A stretch of DNA of 51,930 bases from an uncultured Roseburia sp. (GTDB lineage Bacteria > Bacillota > Clostridia > Lachnospirales > Lachnospiraceae). The notes below the pieces were generated by a model. It worked only from the letters and a program-made list of their open reading frames with translations. It searched no databases and was not told the DNA's origin. The DNA is taken from contig CAMUGE010000021.1 of NCBI GenBank assembly GCA_947088345.1, positions 1 through 51,930 of the forward strand. The letters run 5' to 3'. Positions 43,236 through 51,930 of this stretch are shown one piece after another. Each line of letters starts with the position of its first letter. The stretch's first letter is position 1. Made by a program: the position numbers and the translations under genes.

Positions 43236-43434
43236 AAAACTGGCAAATGCCGATGACTGGGAGGAAGTTGAAATTTTCGCAAAGTCTAACGAAGAATTCC
43301 TAAAGCAGTACATTGAAGTGGAAAACGGCATCCTTTTCATAATCAGTGGTTCGAATAGACACGTTTTGTCAAACGGGATTTGTGTTTCGCACAAACTCGA
43401 TATGCACAAAAACTGCGCAAGAATGGAGATTTTT
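43222..43434 (+). pseudogene. Remnant reading frame joined to a repeat element
   Basis: An open frame without a start runs from the repeat at 43222 and reads ELAKLANADDWEEVEIFAKS and on to FLKQYIEVENGILFIISG, then continues in frame into the GNAT gene. Acidic, protein-like composition suggests the tail of a lost gene. I do not recognise the family. A GTG at 43318 gives a longer GNAT start but has no ribosome binding site. Confidence 0.4.
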
Positions 43435-43992
43435 ATGAATATTTATGAAACCTGTCCCGTGTTGGAAAGTGAAAGATTTGTAATCAGATTACTACAGCAT
43501 ACAGATTGCGATGATTTATTGACGGTATATAGTGACAAAAATGCATTGCCATTCTTTAACAGTGATAATTGTGACGGAGACAATTTTTACTATGCAACAA
43601 AAGAAAGAATGGCAGAGGCTATTGATTTTTGGAAGCTGTCATATGATAACGGATGGTTTGTAAGACTTTCTATCGTTGATAAGACTGTATCCGGCGTAAT
43701 TGGAACAGCAGAATTGTGTTTGAGGGTGTCAGAAGATGAATTTAATCATATGGGAATTTTAAGAGCAGATGTAAGAAGCGATTATGAACAGCAGGATATG
43801 TTATATGATATTTTTTCACTTATCGCACCAAAATTGCAGCAAATGTCAGGGTGTAAGGGAGTGATTACGAAAGTTCCAATCTATGCGGCAGAAAGAATGA
43901 CAGCAGTTCAGAAAGCAGGATTCACGAAATCTGAGTATTATCTGATTGGAAAAACAGGATACGCTTATGATGGATATTGGATCATGAAATAA
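43435..43992 (+). CDS. GNAT-family N-acetyltransferase
   Basis: A 185-aa protein starting ESERFVIRLLQHTDCDDLL, typical of RimJ/RimL-like GNAT enzymes that acetylate protein N-termini or small amines. The acetyl-CoA region is atypical: the usual RxxGxG is replaced by RSDYEQQDMLYD, so activity or substrate is doubtful. GGAG lies six bases before the ATG at 43435. Base composition is clearly more AT-rich than the core genes, a sign of transfer. No partner gene is recognised. Confidence 0.75.
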   Translation: MNIYETCPVLESERFVIRLLQHTDCDDLLTVYSDKNALPFFNSDNCDGDNFYYATKERMAEAIDFWKLSYDNGWFVRLSIVDKTVSGVIGTAELCLRVSEDEFNHMGILRADVRSDYEQQDMLYDIFSLIAPKLQQMSGCKGVITKVPIYAAERMTAVQKAGFTKSEYYLIGKTGYAYDGYWIMK

Positions 43993-44323
43993 TATGCAAA
44001 GCACACGGAAATATTTTGTGGAATGATAAAGTGGTTTATGAACTACAAATTTAAGCTTTCCTATTGACACTTATTTTTCTATATCATATAATAAATATGA
44101 CATCGAAACGTTATTTCATGTATGATTCCTGTCAACGGTTCTACCATATCTAAGGAGGTGATTCCCTTGCCGTCTGCATTCTGTACATAACTCAATTGAT
44201 CCATTTTTATATTTAATTTGTCACGTTTTTAATACGGTATGCTAATCCCAGAAAAACTGCAGGAATCATGGCATATTTAATTAATTGAAAACGTTACAGT
44301 GCAATTGGATGGAGGAACACTTA
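43993..44323. other. Intergenic region upstream of the Cys-rich peptide gene
   Basis: AT-rich, 331 bp. It holds the strong ribosome binding site and possible leader peptide at 44152-44190. Nothing else is recognised. Confidence 0.6.
44152..44190 (+). promoter_or_regulatory. Very strong Shine-Dalgarno with a 7-codon leader frame
   Basis: AAGGAGGTGATTCC is fully complementary to the 3' end of 16S rRNA. Eight bases after GGAGG a TTG opens a frame of seven codons (MPSAFCT) ended by TAA at 44188-44190. It could be a leader peptide for the secreted gene that starts 130 bp later, or a remnant of a lost gene start. Confidence 0.35.
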
Positions 44324-44668
44324 ATGAAAAATACAAAGAAAATATTATCCTGCATCATGATTTTCAGCTTATTCTTATGTCTTTTTACAAACAGCGTTTA
44401 TGCTGGAAACTCCATTTCAAATATTTCAGACACCATTTATGCCGCTCAGGAAATTACGCCAAGAACTCCAACTGATAGATGTGTTTGTGGTGAATGGATG
44501 ATTTTTTATTGCTTACGGAATCAGTCCGTCCTTGCAGAAACAGGAACACACGGAAGCTGTACAAGAAAAATGTGGAAATCTCCCAGCATGTACAAATGCT
44601 CAAGTTGCGGATATAAAATATATACCAATGCCTATCATTACTGCTTTATGATTCATTCCTCATGCTGA
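44324..44668 (+). CDS. Small secreted cysteine-rich protein
   Basis: A 114-aa protein with a clear signal peptide (about 1-27, cut after SVYA) and an 87-residue mature part rich in Cys (nine), Tyr and basic residues, including RCVCGEW, KMWKSPSMYKCSSCGYK and a final HSSC. Cys spacing resembles a zinc-ribbon-like or disulfide-stabilised fold. GGAGG lies eight bases before the ATG. I do not recognise the family. A toxin, bacteriocin-like or adhesive role is possible, but no export or immunity gene is evident; the lipoprotein-like gene follows in the same direction. Confidence 0.7.
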   Translation: MKNTKKILSCIMIFSLFLCLFTNSVYAGNSISNISDTIYAAQEITPRTPTDRCVCGEWMIFYCLRNQSVLAETGTHGSCTRKMWKSPSMYKCSSCGYKIYTNAYHYCFMIHSSC

Positions 44669-44810
44669 GCAGGAACTGAATGGTGGTGTCCCTGCGAAGC
44701 TGTCTATATCCCTGATTACGCGCGGTGAAAAATCAGAAACGCGATTTTGTTTATCAGTTTAGGAAAGGAAAGGAACTGCCGCAACAGCAATATCTTTATA
44801 TGGCAGATCC

Positions 44811-45638
44811 ATGGTAAAAATTATGAAAGCAATCCATAAACAGCTGCTGGCAATAGTTGGAGGCTTATGCCTCTCCTGCGGGTGCGGCAGCTCCCCCAGT
44901 GCAGCCGATATCACAGATGATACGGCACAAAATGCCGTACTGCCGGAATCAGAAACCACCTTTCTCCAACGAGAGACAGAACAAATGCAGGGTACGGCAA
45001 ATGAAACTTTTGGCGAAGAGCTGCAGACCGCAGCAGAAGAAACAGAAGCGGTTTCGGATCAAGATCCCTGGGAAAAGATGCGCTGGCAGGATTCCGTACC
45101 GGTAACGGAGCTTTCCCCGGAAGAAATCGCGTTTGACTACCAGTCCTTTCATTTTCTCAGCGGAATGGGCGTTGACGAAATCCAAAAGGCGGCCAATCGG
45201 GAACTGGACTTTTTGGAATATTGGAGCGACAGCATGATTTACACAGATTCTGAAAAGATCAAATACTATTTTCTGACCGAACAGGACGCATTCTACTGTA
45301 TGGAATATGACACGCCGGATGCAAACGACGCCCTGTCGCTCGCACAAAACTGTTATGCGGAAATCTATGCGCTCTATGGCGAAAATCATGTCTATCCGGT
45401 ACAGTGGAACATTCATGAGATCGAATCCGCAGAAGAACTGGATCAAAATAAGTTCAGGAAAACCTATGGAGAGAAGTGGCCCGTATTATACAGCGGCAGG
45501 ATGGAAGAAAAAGTAAAAGATTCCCTGTCGACAGACAAAGTACGCCTTTCACTGTATATCAATACACCGGTATACCAGGAACAGGGTTACTATACCGTTG
45601 GGATTTCCCAGGGTTCCGGCTCTCTGGATGCAGAATAA
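44811..45638 (+). CDS. Putative lipoprotein of unknown function
   Basis: About 275 aa. The N-terminus MKAIHKQLLAIVGGLCLSCG is signal-like with a Cys cluster that could be a degenerate lipobox. A Glu/Gln/Thr-rich linker follows (about 30-85), then a globular domain (about 90-275) with aromatic-rich segments such as FYCMEYDTPDAND. No family is recognised. The start is uncertain: 44811 (open frame) or ATG 44823; neither has a strong ribosome binding site. It lies 142 bp after the Cys-rich peptide gene on the same strand. Confidence 0.6.
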   Translation: MVKIMKAIHKQLLAIVGGLCLSCGCGSSPSAADITDDTAQNAVLPESETTFLQRETEQMQGTANETFGEELQTAAEETEAVSDQDPWEKMRWQDSVPVTELSPEEIAFDYQSFHFLSGMGVDEIQKAANRELDFLEYWSDSMIYTDSEKIKYYFLTEQDAFYCMEYDTPDANDALSLAQNCYAEIYALYGENHVYPVQWNIHEIESAEELDQNKFRKTYGEKWPVLYSGRMEEKVKDSLSTDKVRLSLYINTPVYQEQGYYTVGISQGSGSLDAE

Positions 45639-45801
45639 AAGCATCTGCGGTCTGGTTCCGTTTTTTCACGATCGGATCTCTGTTAAATCAGCCTCTGAAA
45701 GCGATTCTGTTTAAAAGGGAAGACCGGGTGTTGCAGTTGGTACAGTCTGCAGAACGCTGACTGCAATCTCCCGTTCTTTCCTTTTCGATTGCCGCTGTAC
45801 T

Positions 45802-46128
45802 TTACCAGTCGCGCGCGCTGATTGCATCCTCCACATCCAGCACAACATCAAACCATTGCAGAATATACGCTACAGTTTCACCGATACTGTCGCGCGCAGC
45901 TGTTTCGATTTCACTGTCATTCTGCTCGAACTCCCCCTGCAGCTTATTGACAGCCAGCGTCATCTCATCAAATTTTTTCTGAATTTTTTGAAGATCTGTT
46001 TCTCCCGTCTCCAAAAATGAAATCGTATCCATAAGCAATTCCCTTATTTTATCCACCAGAAAATCCGGAAAATATTCGTCCTCATACATTGCCGAAAGCA
46101 GACTGTAATTTTGATCAAATTTTTTCAT
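45802..46128 (-). CDS. DUF5713-family protein
   Basis: A 108-aa acidic, all-helical protein. The sequence MYEDEYFPDFLVDKIRELL near the N-terminus, LQGEFEQNDSEIETAARDSI in the middle and the final ISARDW match my recollection of DUF5713, a family of small cytosolic proteins of unknown function. It follows the CbrC-like gene by 29 bp and is probably cotranscribed with it. AAAGGCG precedes the start. Confidence 0.7.
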   Translation of the reverse strand: MKKFDQNYSLLSAMYEDEYFPDFLVDKIRELLMDTISFLETGETDLQKIQKKFDEMTLAVNKLQGEFEQNDSEIETAARDSIGETVAYILQWFDVVLDVEDAISARDW

Positions 46129-46157
46129 AGTTATAATCGCCTTTCTCTTAATTTCTG

Positions 46158-47245
<1,088 letters not shown>

Positions 47246-47305
47246 CTTATATAAATATTTCCATTTCATCATACCATTTTTTTGCTGTATATTCAAGCTT
47301 ACTCC

Positions 47306-47495
47306 TCCCTGAAACACGACAAACGCATGAATGACTAAACCATGAACAATGTGTTACCAAACATGAAATTTAATCAAACTTTTATTTCAACTTTGAATAC
47401 ACTATGTATAAACATTCAATATTGTGTATTTTTTCTGCATATCTATTCGTTTTATTAATCAAATGTTCATTCATGCGTTTGTCCTGTCCCTGAAA
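47306..47495. mobile_element. 172-bp MITE with 20-bp inverted ends and 9-bp target duplication
   Basis: Element 47315-47486. Left end CACGACAAACGCATGAATGA (47315-47334) matches the reverse complement of the right end (47467-47486) at 19 of 20 bases. It is flanked by exact 9-bp direct repeats TCCCTGAAA (47306-47314 and 47487-47495). The AT-rich interior has no coding frame. It lies between repeat locus 7 and the ICMT-like gene. Confidence 0.85.
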
Positions 47496-47602
47496 AAAGT
47501 GCGCAGTCTGCGCATTTCGTTAACAGGAAAGTAGAAATATTTATTTCAATGTGCTATAGTAGTACTGTTGCCAAAAAATTTCCAGTTGAAAGAGGAAGCA
47601 TA

Positions 47603-48175
47603 ATGAGATTAACCGGTTTGCTAATACTTGTATTATTCTACACGTTTTATTTCAGCAAGATGATATTGCAAAAAAGAAAAGGCATACAAACAGACCAAAT
47701 AGCAAAAGGCAAGCAGAAATCAAAAGTTTTCTACATTGAATTAACTATGAAAATCGCTACTTATGCTGTTGTTGCCGCGGAAGTCCTCAGCTTTCTCCTG
47801 GTTCCTATGCGCTTTCCTCAAATTGCTATCATCATCGGCGCCACTCTCGGTCTGGTCGGCGACGTACTTTTTGCCGTATCAGTCATTACCATGAAAGACA
47901 GCTGGAGGGCCGGCATTGCGGAAAATGATAAAACAGTAATCATCACAAGCGGAATTTACAGCATTAGCCGAAATCCCGCATTTTTAGCTTTTGACTGCGT
48001 CTATATCGGTTTATTGCTTATGTTTTTCAATTGGATACTGCTGATTTTTTCTGTCTTTGCTATAATCATGCTTCATCTTCAAATTTTGCAGGAAGAGCAG
48101 TTTTTATCAAAGGTATTTGGCGCAGAATACTTAAACTACAAAAGAAAAGTCCACAGGTATCTTGGTCGTTACTAA
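47603..48175 (+). CDS. Isoprenylcysteine carboxyl methyltransferase-like membrane protein
   Basis: A 190-aa protein with about five membrane helices. The C-terminal half has the ICMT/PEMT-type SAM-binding pattern: GIYSISRNPAFLAFDCVYIG, then QEEQFLSKVFGAEYLNYKR. Bacterial members methylate unknown lipid or small substrates. AGAGGAAG precedes the ATG at 47603. The gene is AT-rich like others in the island. It converges with the XRE regulator gene. Confidence 0.8.
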   Translation: MRLTGLLILVLFYTFYFSKMILQKRKGIQTDQIAKGKQKSKVFYIELTMKIATYAVVAAEVLSFLLVPMRFPQIAIIIGATLGLVGDVLFAVSVITMKDSWRAGIAENDKTVIITSGIYSISRNPAFLAFDCVYIGLLLMFFNWILLIFSVFAIIMLHLQILQEEQFLSKVFGAEYLNYKRKVHRYLGRY

Positions 48176-48311
48176 CGCCGCTGTTGCACAATACCGCAAA
48201 CTTTTTTTGAAAATGGTTGATTATCTCAAAAAAGCCTTGATTTACAGGCATACACAACGGTGGCGCAAGGCGGCGTTCATCTTTACCGTTGACTTCTCAA
48301 AATCGTTTTTA

Positions 48312-49130
48312 TTATTTCATCAATCCCTTTTTCTTCGCGTAATCACAAATAAAGGAGACAAATGCCAATATCAACAGCATAAAGACAGTCAGCATATCCC
48401 ATACATCAAGAACAGGCTCCTCTATCATTTTTGACAGTATTACATTGACAATAATCATAAATGGAATCGCTGCTAAAAAAGTTGTTCCTAAAGCAACTAA
48501 CTTCCTTTCCATACGCTTAAACACTGCAGCTATTATCCACAAGAATACGATCGAGACTGCCGCCATCACTGCACCAACTGAAAATACTTCTTTCGCTTTT
48601 AATAAACTGCCCAGTAAGAACAAATAGGGGACGATAAAAACACTAAGTGATATTAAACTTACGATAATCCCTCTTTTTCCCAAAATAATACTGGGAAAGG
48701 ATATCACCCATGCGAATACAATAGAGCTGACCGGAATTAATGACCATGTTAAATTGCCGGATATTGCGATATTGCAAATAAGACATACCATAATCCCTAT
48801 CAATAGTGTTGCTGAAAAAAGAATTGAAACGATGACATTTTTTGTCATGTTATTTTCGTCTTTCTTTTTTAAAGCGATCAAATTTTCATCTGCCTTTTTT
48901 TCATAACTCTGCATGTCGATTTCCTCCCCGCTTAACAACTCGTTTACTGTGATTCCCAGTATCTCGCAAAGTTCTAACATTATAGATGAATCGGGCATAC
49001 TTTTTCCTGTTTCCCATTTGGATACCGCCCTATCTGTAATGTTCAGTTTTTCCGCCAACTGTGCTTGAGTTAGTTTTTTCCCTTTACGACATTTGGCAAT
49101 AAATTTTCCAATCTCTATCTGGTTCATCAT
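48312..49130 (-). CDS. XRE-family regulator with membrane domain
   Basis: A 272-aa protein: N-terminal helix-turn-helix (about 5-60, KLTQAQLAEKLNITDRAVSKWE), a short linker, then about six membrane helices (about 95-265). This fused type of regulator is common in Firmicutes and may sense membrane state or a ligand. AAAGGAG lies five bases before the ATG at 49130. Two palindromic CAAC-N-GTTG sites lie 54-85 bp upstream and probably are its operators. Its targets are not known. Confidence 0.88.
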   Translation of the reverse strand: MMNQIEIGKFIAKCRKGKKLTQAQLAEKLNITDRAVSKWETGKSMPDSSIMLELCEILGITVNELLSGEEIDMQSYEKKADENLIALKKKDENNMTKNVIVSILFSATLLIGIMVCLICNIAISGNLTWSLIPVSSIVFAWVISFPSIILGKRGIIVSLISLSVFIVPYLFLLGSLLKAKEVFSVGAVMAAVSIVFLWIIAAVFKRMERKLVALGTTFLAAIPFMIIVNVILSKMIEEPVLDVWDMLTVFMLLILAFVSFICDYAKKKGLMK

Positions 49131-49181
49131 TTTTTCTCCTTTCGCCTTGAACGATACACCCTTCTATATGCTTTTTACACG

Positions 49182-49220
49182 AACCAACGGTTGGATAGGG
49201 GCGATTCAACCGTTGGTTGG
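49182..49220. promoter_or_regulatory. Paired palindromic operators upstream of the XRE gene
   Basis: CCAACGGTTGG (49184-49194) is a perfect dyad, and CAACCGTTG (49207-49215) is the same half-site pair with the other centre base. Centres at 49189 and 49211 are 22 bp apart, about two helical turns. Together the sites also form a 12-bp inverted repeat (49182-49193 with 49207-49218). Confidence 0.6.
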
Positions 49221-49255
49221 GAAGTATTTTGTCGCTTTCTGTATCATTTTAGCAC

Positions 49256-49669
49256 ATGGTTGTAAATTTTTCTATCTTGCTCTTAGTAACTGACAAATTC
49301 CGCTGTGCGTCGTTTGCGGACATCCACCCGTTCTATCGCCCCACGGCATACCCGTTCATGCGTGACGTGGATTCCGCCAATTTTGCGGCGGTGTTTTCTT
49401 CCGTGATACAGCCGGAAATAAGCAAAATGGGTGCAAAAAAACAGGAAACCTTTTCTTTGATTTCCTGTTTCGTATCCTCGCCAATAATGGCGGTTATCCT
49501 GCTGTTATTTACGGTTGCATTTATGCCGAAAAGGGGGAACAGCATTTGGCATTACTGTTCCCTAACTGCTCATTACTCACTCAAGCTTGTTATCATAGAC
49601 AATAGTGTGTCTGCGATACTCTGCGAAAGCATTTTATTTTTCATTAGCTGTATCACCTCGGCTTTTTGA
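49256..49669 (+). pseudogene. Unrecognised open frame, possible gene remnant
   Basis: An ATG-started frame of 137 codons without a ribosome binding site. It contains ADIHPFYRPTAYPFMRDVD and a hydrophobic stretch near SSPIMAVILLLFTVAFM. The opposite strand also reads as protein-like (AAKLAESTSRMNGYAVGR), so the true coding strand is unclear. No family is recognised. Confidence 0.25.
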
Positions 49670-49989
49670 TATTATACTATGCCCGGCTGTCAACTTCAAA
49701 CAAAATTGAAAATACTATTTATCACTCAAAAAAGATATATGTGACATGAGGGATTCCGTAGTAGTCGGCATTGGCGCCTGCTTTTTCATGGTGTGCAACT
49801 CATTTCGTTAAGGGTGCGCGCTTCCCCATTCCAATATCACCATGCCGCTGAACTATTATGCACACGCAGCTTTCACTTCCACAGCCATTTATTGATTTCC
49901 TGTCTTTATGTGCCGTTCCATGCAAAAGCTGTTATTCCGTTTTCATGTGAGTCGGATTCTATTTGCCCTGGTATTGTTCCTTTGTGCAA

Positions 49990-50289
49990 TTACAGCAAGT
50001 AATTATTTTCCCGGTTTGCAATCTGTAAACCGACTAATTTGTAGGTTGCATATCCTCCCATAACCAGCGGCTCTGATTTGCAAATTTCTTCTGCTTCTTC
50101 ACGGTTATCCGTTTTTAGGATATACATACCTGCCATTCCCGGATATCCCTTAAAGACACCGCAGATTTCCAACTTGCCATCATCGTCCAGCTTTCTTATG
50201 TTCTCAACATGTTGCATAACTATCTGTTTTGTCATTTTATTATAGGTCTTGCTTTTCTCAATCATCATCATGTACATCAATTTTTCCAT
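49990..50289 (-). CDS. YciI-family protein
   Basis: A 99-aa cytosolic protein of the YciI-like fold: MYMMMIEKSKTYNKM at the N-terminus, a conserved His in MQHVENIRKLDDDGKL, GVFKGYPGMAGMYILK and a C-terminal EEAEEICKSEPLVMGG. Relatives include dehalogenase-like and small-molecule-binding proteins without a fixed function. GGAGAAA precedes the ATG at 50289. No functional partner is adjacent. Confidence 0.8.
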   Translation of the reverse strand: MEKLMYMMMIEKSKTYNKMTKQIVMQHVENIRKLDDDGKLEICGVFKGYPGMAGMYILKTDNREEAEEICKSEPLVMGGYATYKLVGLQIANRENNYLL

Positions 50290-50462
50290 ACCGTTTTCTC
50301 CTTTACATTCTATGGGGCGCTGAGGGTATTATATTTATCCGGAAATATCAATCCGCCTGTCAGTTTCCGGAAACGAATTTCTAATGCCGTAAACTTCCAT
50401 TCATCTTAAGAAAGCCAATCTCTTTTCATCCCATTCTCTCCTTTATGCCAGCATTTGCGTTT

Positions 50463-51878
50463 TTATTGCTGTCCTCTCAGCCAGCAGGAAAATTGTCTAA
50501 GCACGTTCATATACAGTTCGTTGTCATCTGCCCTTTCCAAGTCATTCATCTTGGAAAATCCAGTGTTGTCCTGCTTTCTGCCGGGCATATCATCGAGCCT
50601 CTCCAAATACTGGAATTGGTCATCTCCGATTCCAATAAACTGAATAAATACATTCATTTCCGATGATTCGAGGATAATTCTGTCTGTTTCAATCCTGTCG
50701 AAATTATCTCCGTCTGTAATAAAAAGAATGAACGTTGGATCTGCTTCATCTACGATTGCCTCTGTCTTTACTGCTTTTCTGCCCAATCCCAAAAATCTGC
50801 GCTGATAACTTACGCCGCCTCCTATAATTGCGCTTAATACGGGTGCATAATTTGTACCGCCCATGGAGTAGCCTGACGCGGCGATCACACTTTTAACATA
50901 ATTGTCGTAATTGCCCAATGATAAATCTGTCATCTTCCTATAGTCATTTTGGAACAAGTATACGTCAATGGAGCCGTTGTCATCAAAGGTGAGTCCAAGC
51001 GGAACAAGCCTGTCAATGGTATGCTGTACGGTTCCGTTTTTGTAAAGTACGCTCATCGACGCACTGTAATCGAACGCGACGACCACTTTCGCTTTTGCAG
51101 ATCCAAGGTTTACACCGCTTTCTTTGCTGAGGCTGACAACACATTTGCTCAGGTTGACAACATGCTTTTCAAGATTTACCTTGTCTTTCGACAAACTGAT
51201 TTTTCCCATGATTTTCTGAGCAAGTTCCGCCTCGGTATTTTCCGGCGCAGAAAGCGTTGTTTCAGAAACCGGACGCGCCGGGGATTCCGGAACCGTCTGC
51301 AGACTGGGAGGTACTGTATTCACGGCGCTCGGCGCGGCAGGTTCTGTATTGGGAGACTCTGAAAAAATCTCCGTGCCGCCATATGCAGCCAATAATGCAG
51401 ACAATCCGCCGTTAAAACCCCTGGCAACTGCAGCGATGCGCCACTCGCCTTTTCTATAAATTTCGACAGAGATTATTGCTTTTTCCTGTTTGAAATCCGA
51501 ACCGGACAGTTCCATTACAATCCGTTGCGTGTTGTCTTGTGACATTGTAAAACTATGTGTGGTAATCTCTCCCATAGTACCGTTTCCGTCTATACTGGCG
51601 GTAAATACCAGTTTCTCAATACTGGCTGGAAGCTTTGACAGGTTTACAAAAAATTTTGCAGAATTATTATCCGGTGTCAGCGTGATTTCCCCCGCAGGCG
51701 ATACCGTCTGGTTGTAGAATATCATGTAGCCGTCATCCGAGAGTCTGCCTGACTGGTCGATGCCAAAACAGCTGAAATCATAGACTGCGGAACCAATGAT
51801 GCCCATTTCAATACAAAATTCCGAGTCCGCATCAATATAATTTGCGATTTTATCACGCATGCCACGTTGTAAGTTCAT
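50463..51878 (-). CDS. TerD-VWA fusion protein
   Basis: About 471 aa. N-terminal TerD domain (about 1-170) with the Ca2+-binding type DYSCFG/IDQSGRLSDDGYMIFYNQ segment and a final EIYRKGEWRIAAVARGF. A Pro/Ser/Thr linker follows (about 180-225), a Lys/Val-rich repeated stretch (NLEKHVVNLSKCVVSLSK), then a VWA domain (about 260-455) with the MIDAS motif DYSASMS and FITDGDN. Ter-type proteins act in tellurite, phage and stress responses. Start is uncertain: ATG 51878 (AAAGGA twelve bases upstream), ATG 51890 or TTG 51914. The rest of any ter operon lies beyond the window. Confidence 0.82.
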   Translation of the reverse strand: MNLQRGMRDKIANYIDADSEFCIEMGIIGSAVYDFSCFGIDQSGRLSDDGYMIFYNQTVSPAGEITLTPDNNSAKFFVNLSKLPASIEKLVFTASIDGNGTMGEITTHSFTMSQDNTQRIVMELSGSDFKQEKAIISVEIYRKGEWRIAAVARGFNGGLSALLAAYGGTEIFSESPNTEPAAPSAVNTVPPSLQTVPESPARPVSETTLSAPENTEAELAQKIMGKISLSKDKVNLEKHVVNLSKCVVSLSKESGVNLGSAKAKVVVAFDYSASMSVLYKNGTVQHTIDRLVPLGLTFDDNGSIDVYLFQNDYRKMTDLSLGNYDNYVKSVIAASGYSMGGTNYAPVLSAIIGGGVSYQRRFLGLGRKAVKTEAIVDEADPTFILFITDGDNFDRIETDRIILESSEMNVFIQFIGIGDDQFQYLERLDDMPGRKQDNTGFSKMNDLERADDNELYMNVLRQFSCWLRGQQ

Positions 51879-51930
51879 AGTTATATCCATTCCTTTCGCT
51901 TCGCTCAGGCACAAAACGTAATGAAAATGG

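Larger units (their letters stand above)
42527..43434. other. Non-coding stretch with tandem repeats and a gene remnant
   Basis: Contains the 134-bp tandem units (42621-42990), about 150 bp without recognisable features (42995-43146), a half repeat element (43147-43235) and a remnant reading frame (43222-43434). Confidence 0.7.
49131..49989. other. Mostly non-coding, eroded stretch
   Basis: 859 bp. It contains the XRE operators (49182-49220). Between 49256 and 49669 both strands show protein-like open frames broken by stops. At 49590-49660 on the minus strand a GAGGTG site and a frame MKNKMLSQSIADTLLSMITS resemble a truncated GntR-type regulator start. From 49690 to 49989 nothing is recognised. 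Decayed genes are likely. Confidence 0.5.

Noticed and set aside
44152-44165. AAGGAGGTGATTCC as part of a 16S rRNA gene
   Set aside because: It is the complement of the 16S 3' end and is isolated; no rRNA sequence surrounds it.

Overview
The window looks like a chromosome segment of an anaerobic, low-to-mid GC Gram-positive bacterium of the class Clostridia, most likely a Lachnospiraceae-type gut Firmicute. The evidence is ScpA/ScpB, FtsEX with an EnvC/M23 partner, a Na+-pump decarboxylase cluster, a YjfB motility peptide, sigma-A-like promoters and strong GGAGG ribosome binding sites. Assignment rests on gene content alone.

Core region, 1-40.5 kb, mostly on the minus strand. Reading along: hom and an ACT regulator (pheB-like); a ydjI-ydjG-ydjH-like membrane-stress operon without pspA; prfB with its programmed +1 frameshift; VanZ; an S41 processing peptidase; a pucR/cdaR-like regulator with ftsE, ftsX and an EnvC-type M23 protein; TagA-type glycosyltransferase and YitT; a 444-bp spacer with a cluster of DnaA boxes; an SH3-NlpC/P60 hydrolase with a consensus promoter and a WalR-type box; a 1488-residue secreted protein of ten Ig-like and four Big_2 domains; trxB; a YjfB peptide; an acyl-ACP thioesterase-cvfB-ridA operon; hemolysin III; metH; a Cof-type HAD phosphatase; mnmA; a FliD C-terminal-like protein; a five-gene biotin-dependent carboxyltransferase/Na+-decarboxylase operon (MmdA-like, lipoprotein-OadG, biotin carrier, OadB, OadA-like); a D-Ala-D-Ala carboxypeptidase; and scpA-scpB.

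Accessory region, 40.5-51.9 kb. A second carboxypeptidase gene is cut right after its S-x-N motif, where a large serine recombinase gene begins; the rest of the gene is not in the window. Beyond it are three perfect 134-bp tandem repeat units, a GNAT acetyltransferase, a cysteine-rich secreted peptide, a lipoprotein-like protein, DUF5713, a CbrC-like protein, an intact-looking 172-bp MITE, an ICMT-like methyltransferase, an XRE membrane regulator with paired palindromic operators, eroded sequence, a YciI protein and a TerD-VWA fusion. This looks like an integrated or eroded mobile island.

The most unusual signal is a family of structured intergenic repeats at seven loci (about 1.4, 5.5, 24.6, 35.0, 42.8, 43.2 and 47.2 kb), twelve main copies, all in the same orientation whatever the strand of the neighbouring genes. 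Each copy can fold as a long outer stem enclosing one or two small hairpins. Two subtypes differ at both arms of the outer stem in a compensatory way, which argues for selection on structure. I do not recognise the family. No tRNA, rRNA, CRISPR array or complete insertion sequence was seen. Bases 1-84 hold no gene.
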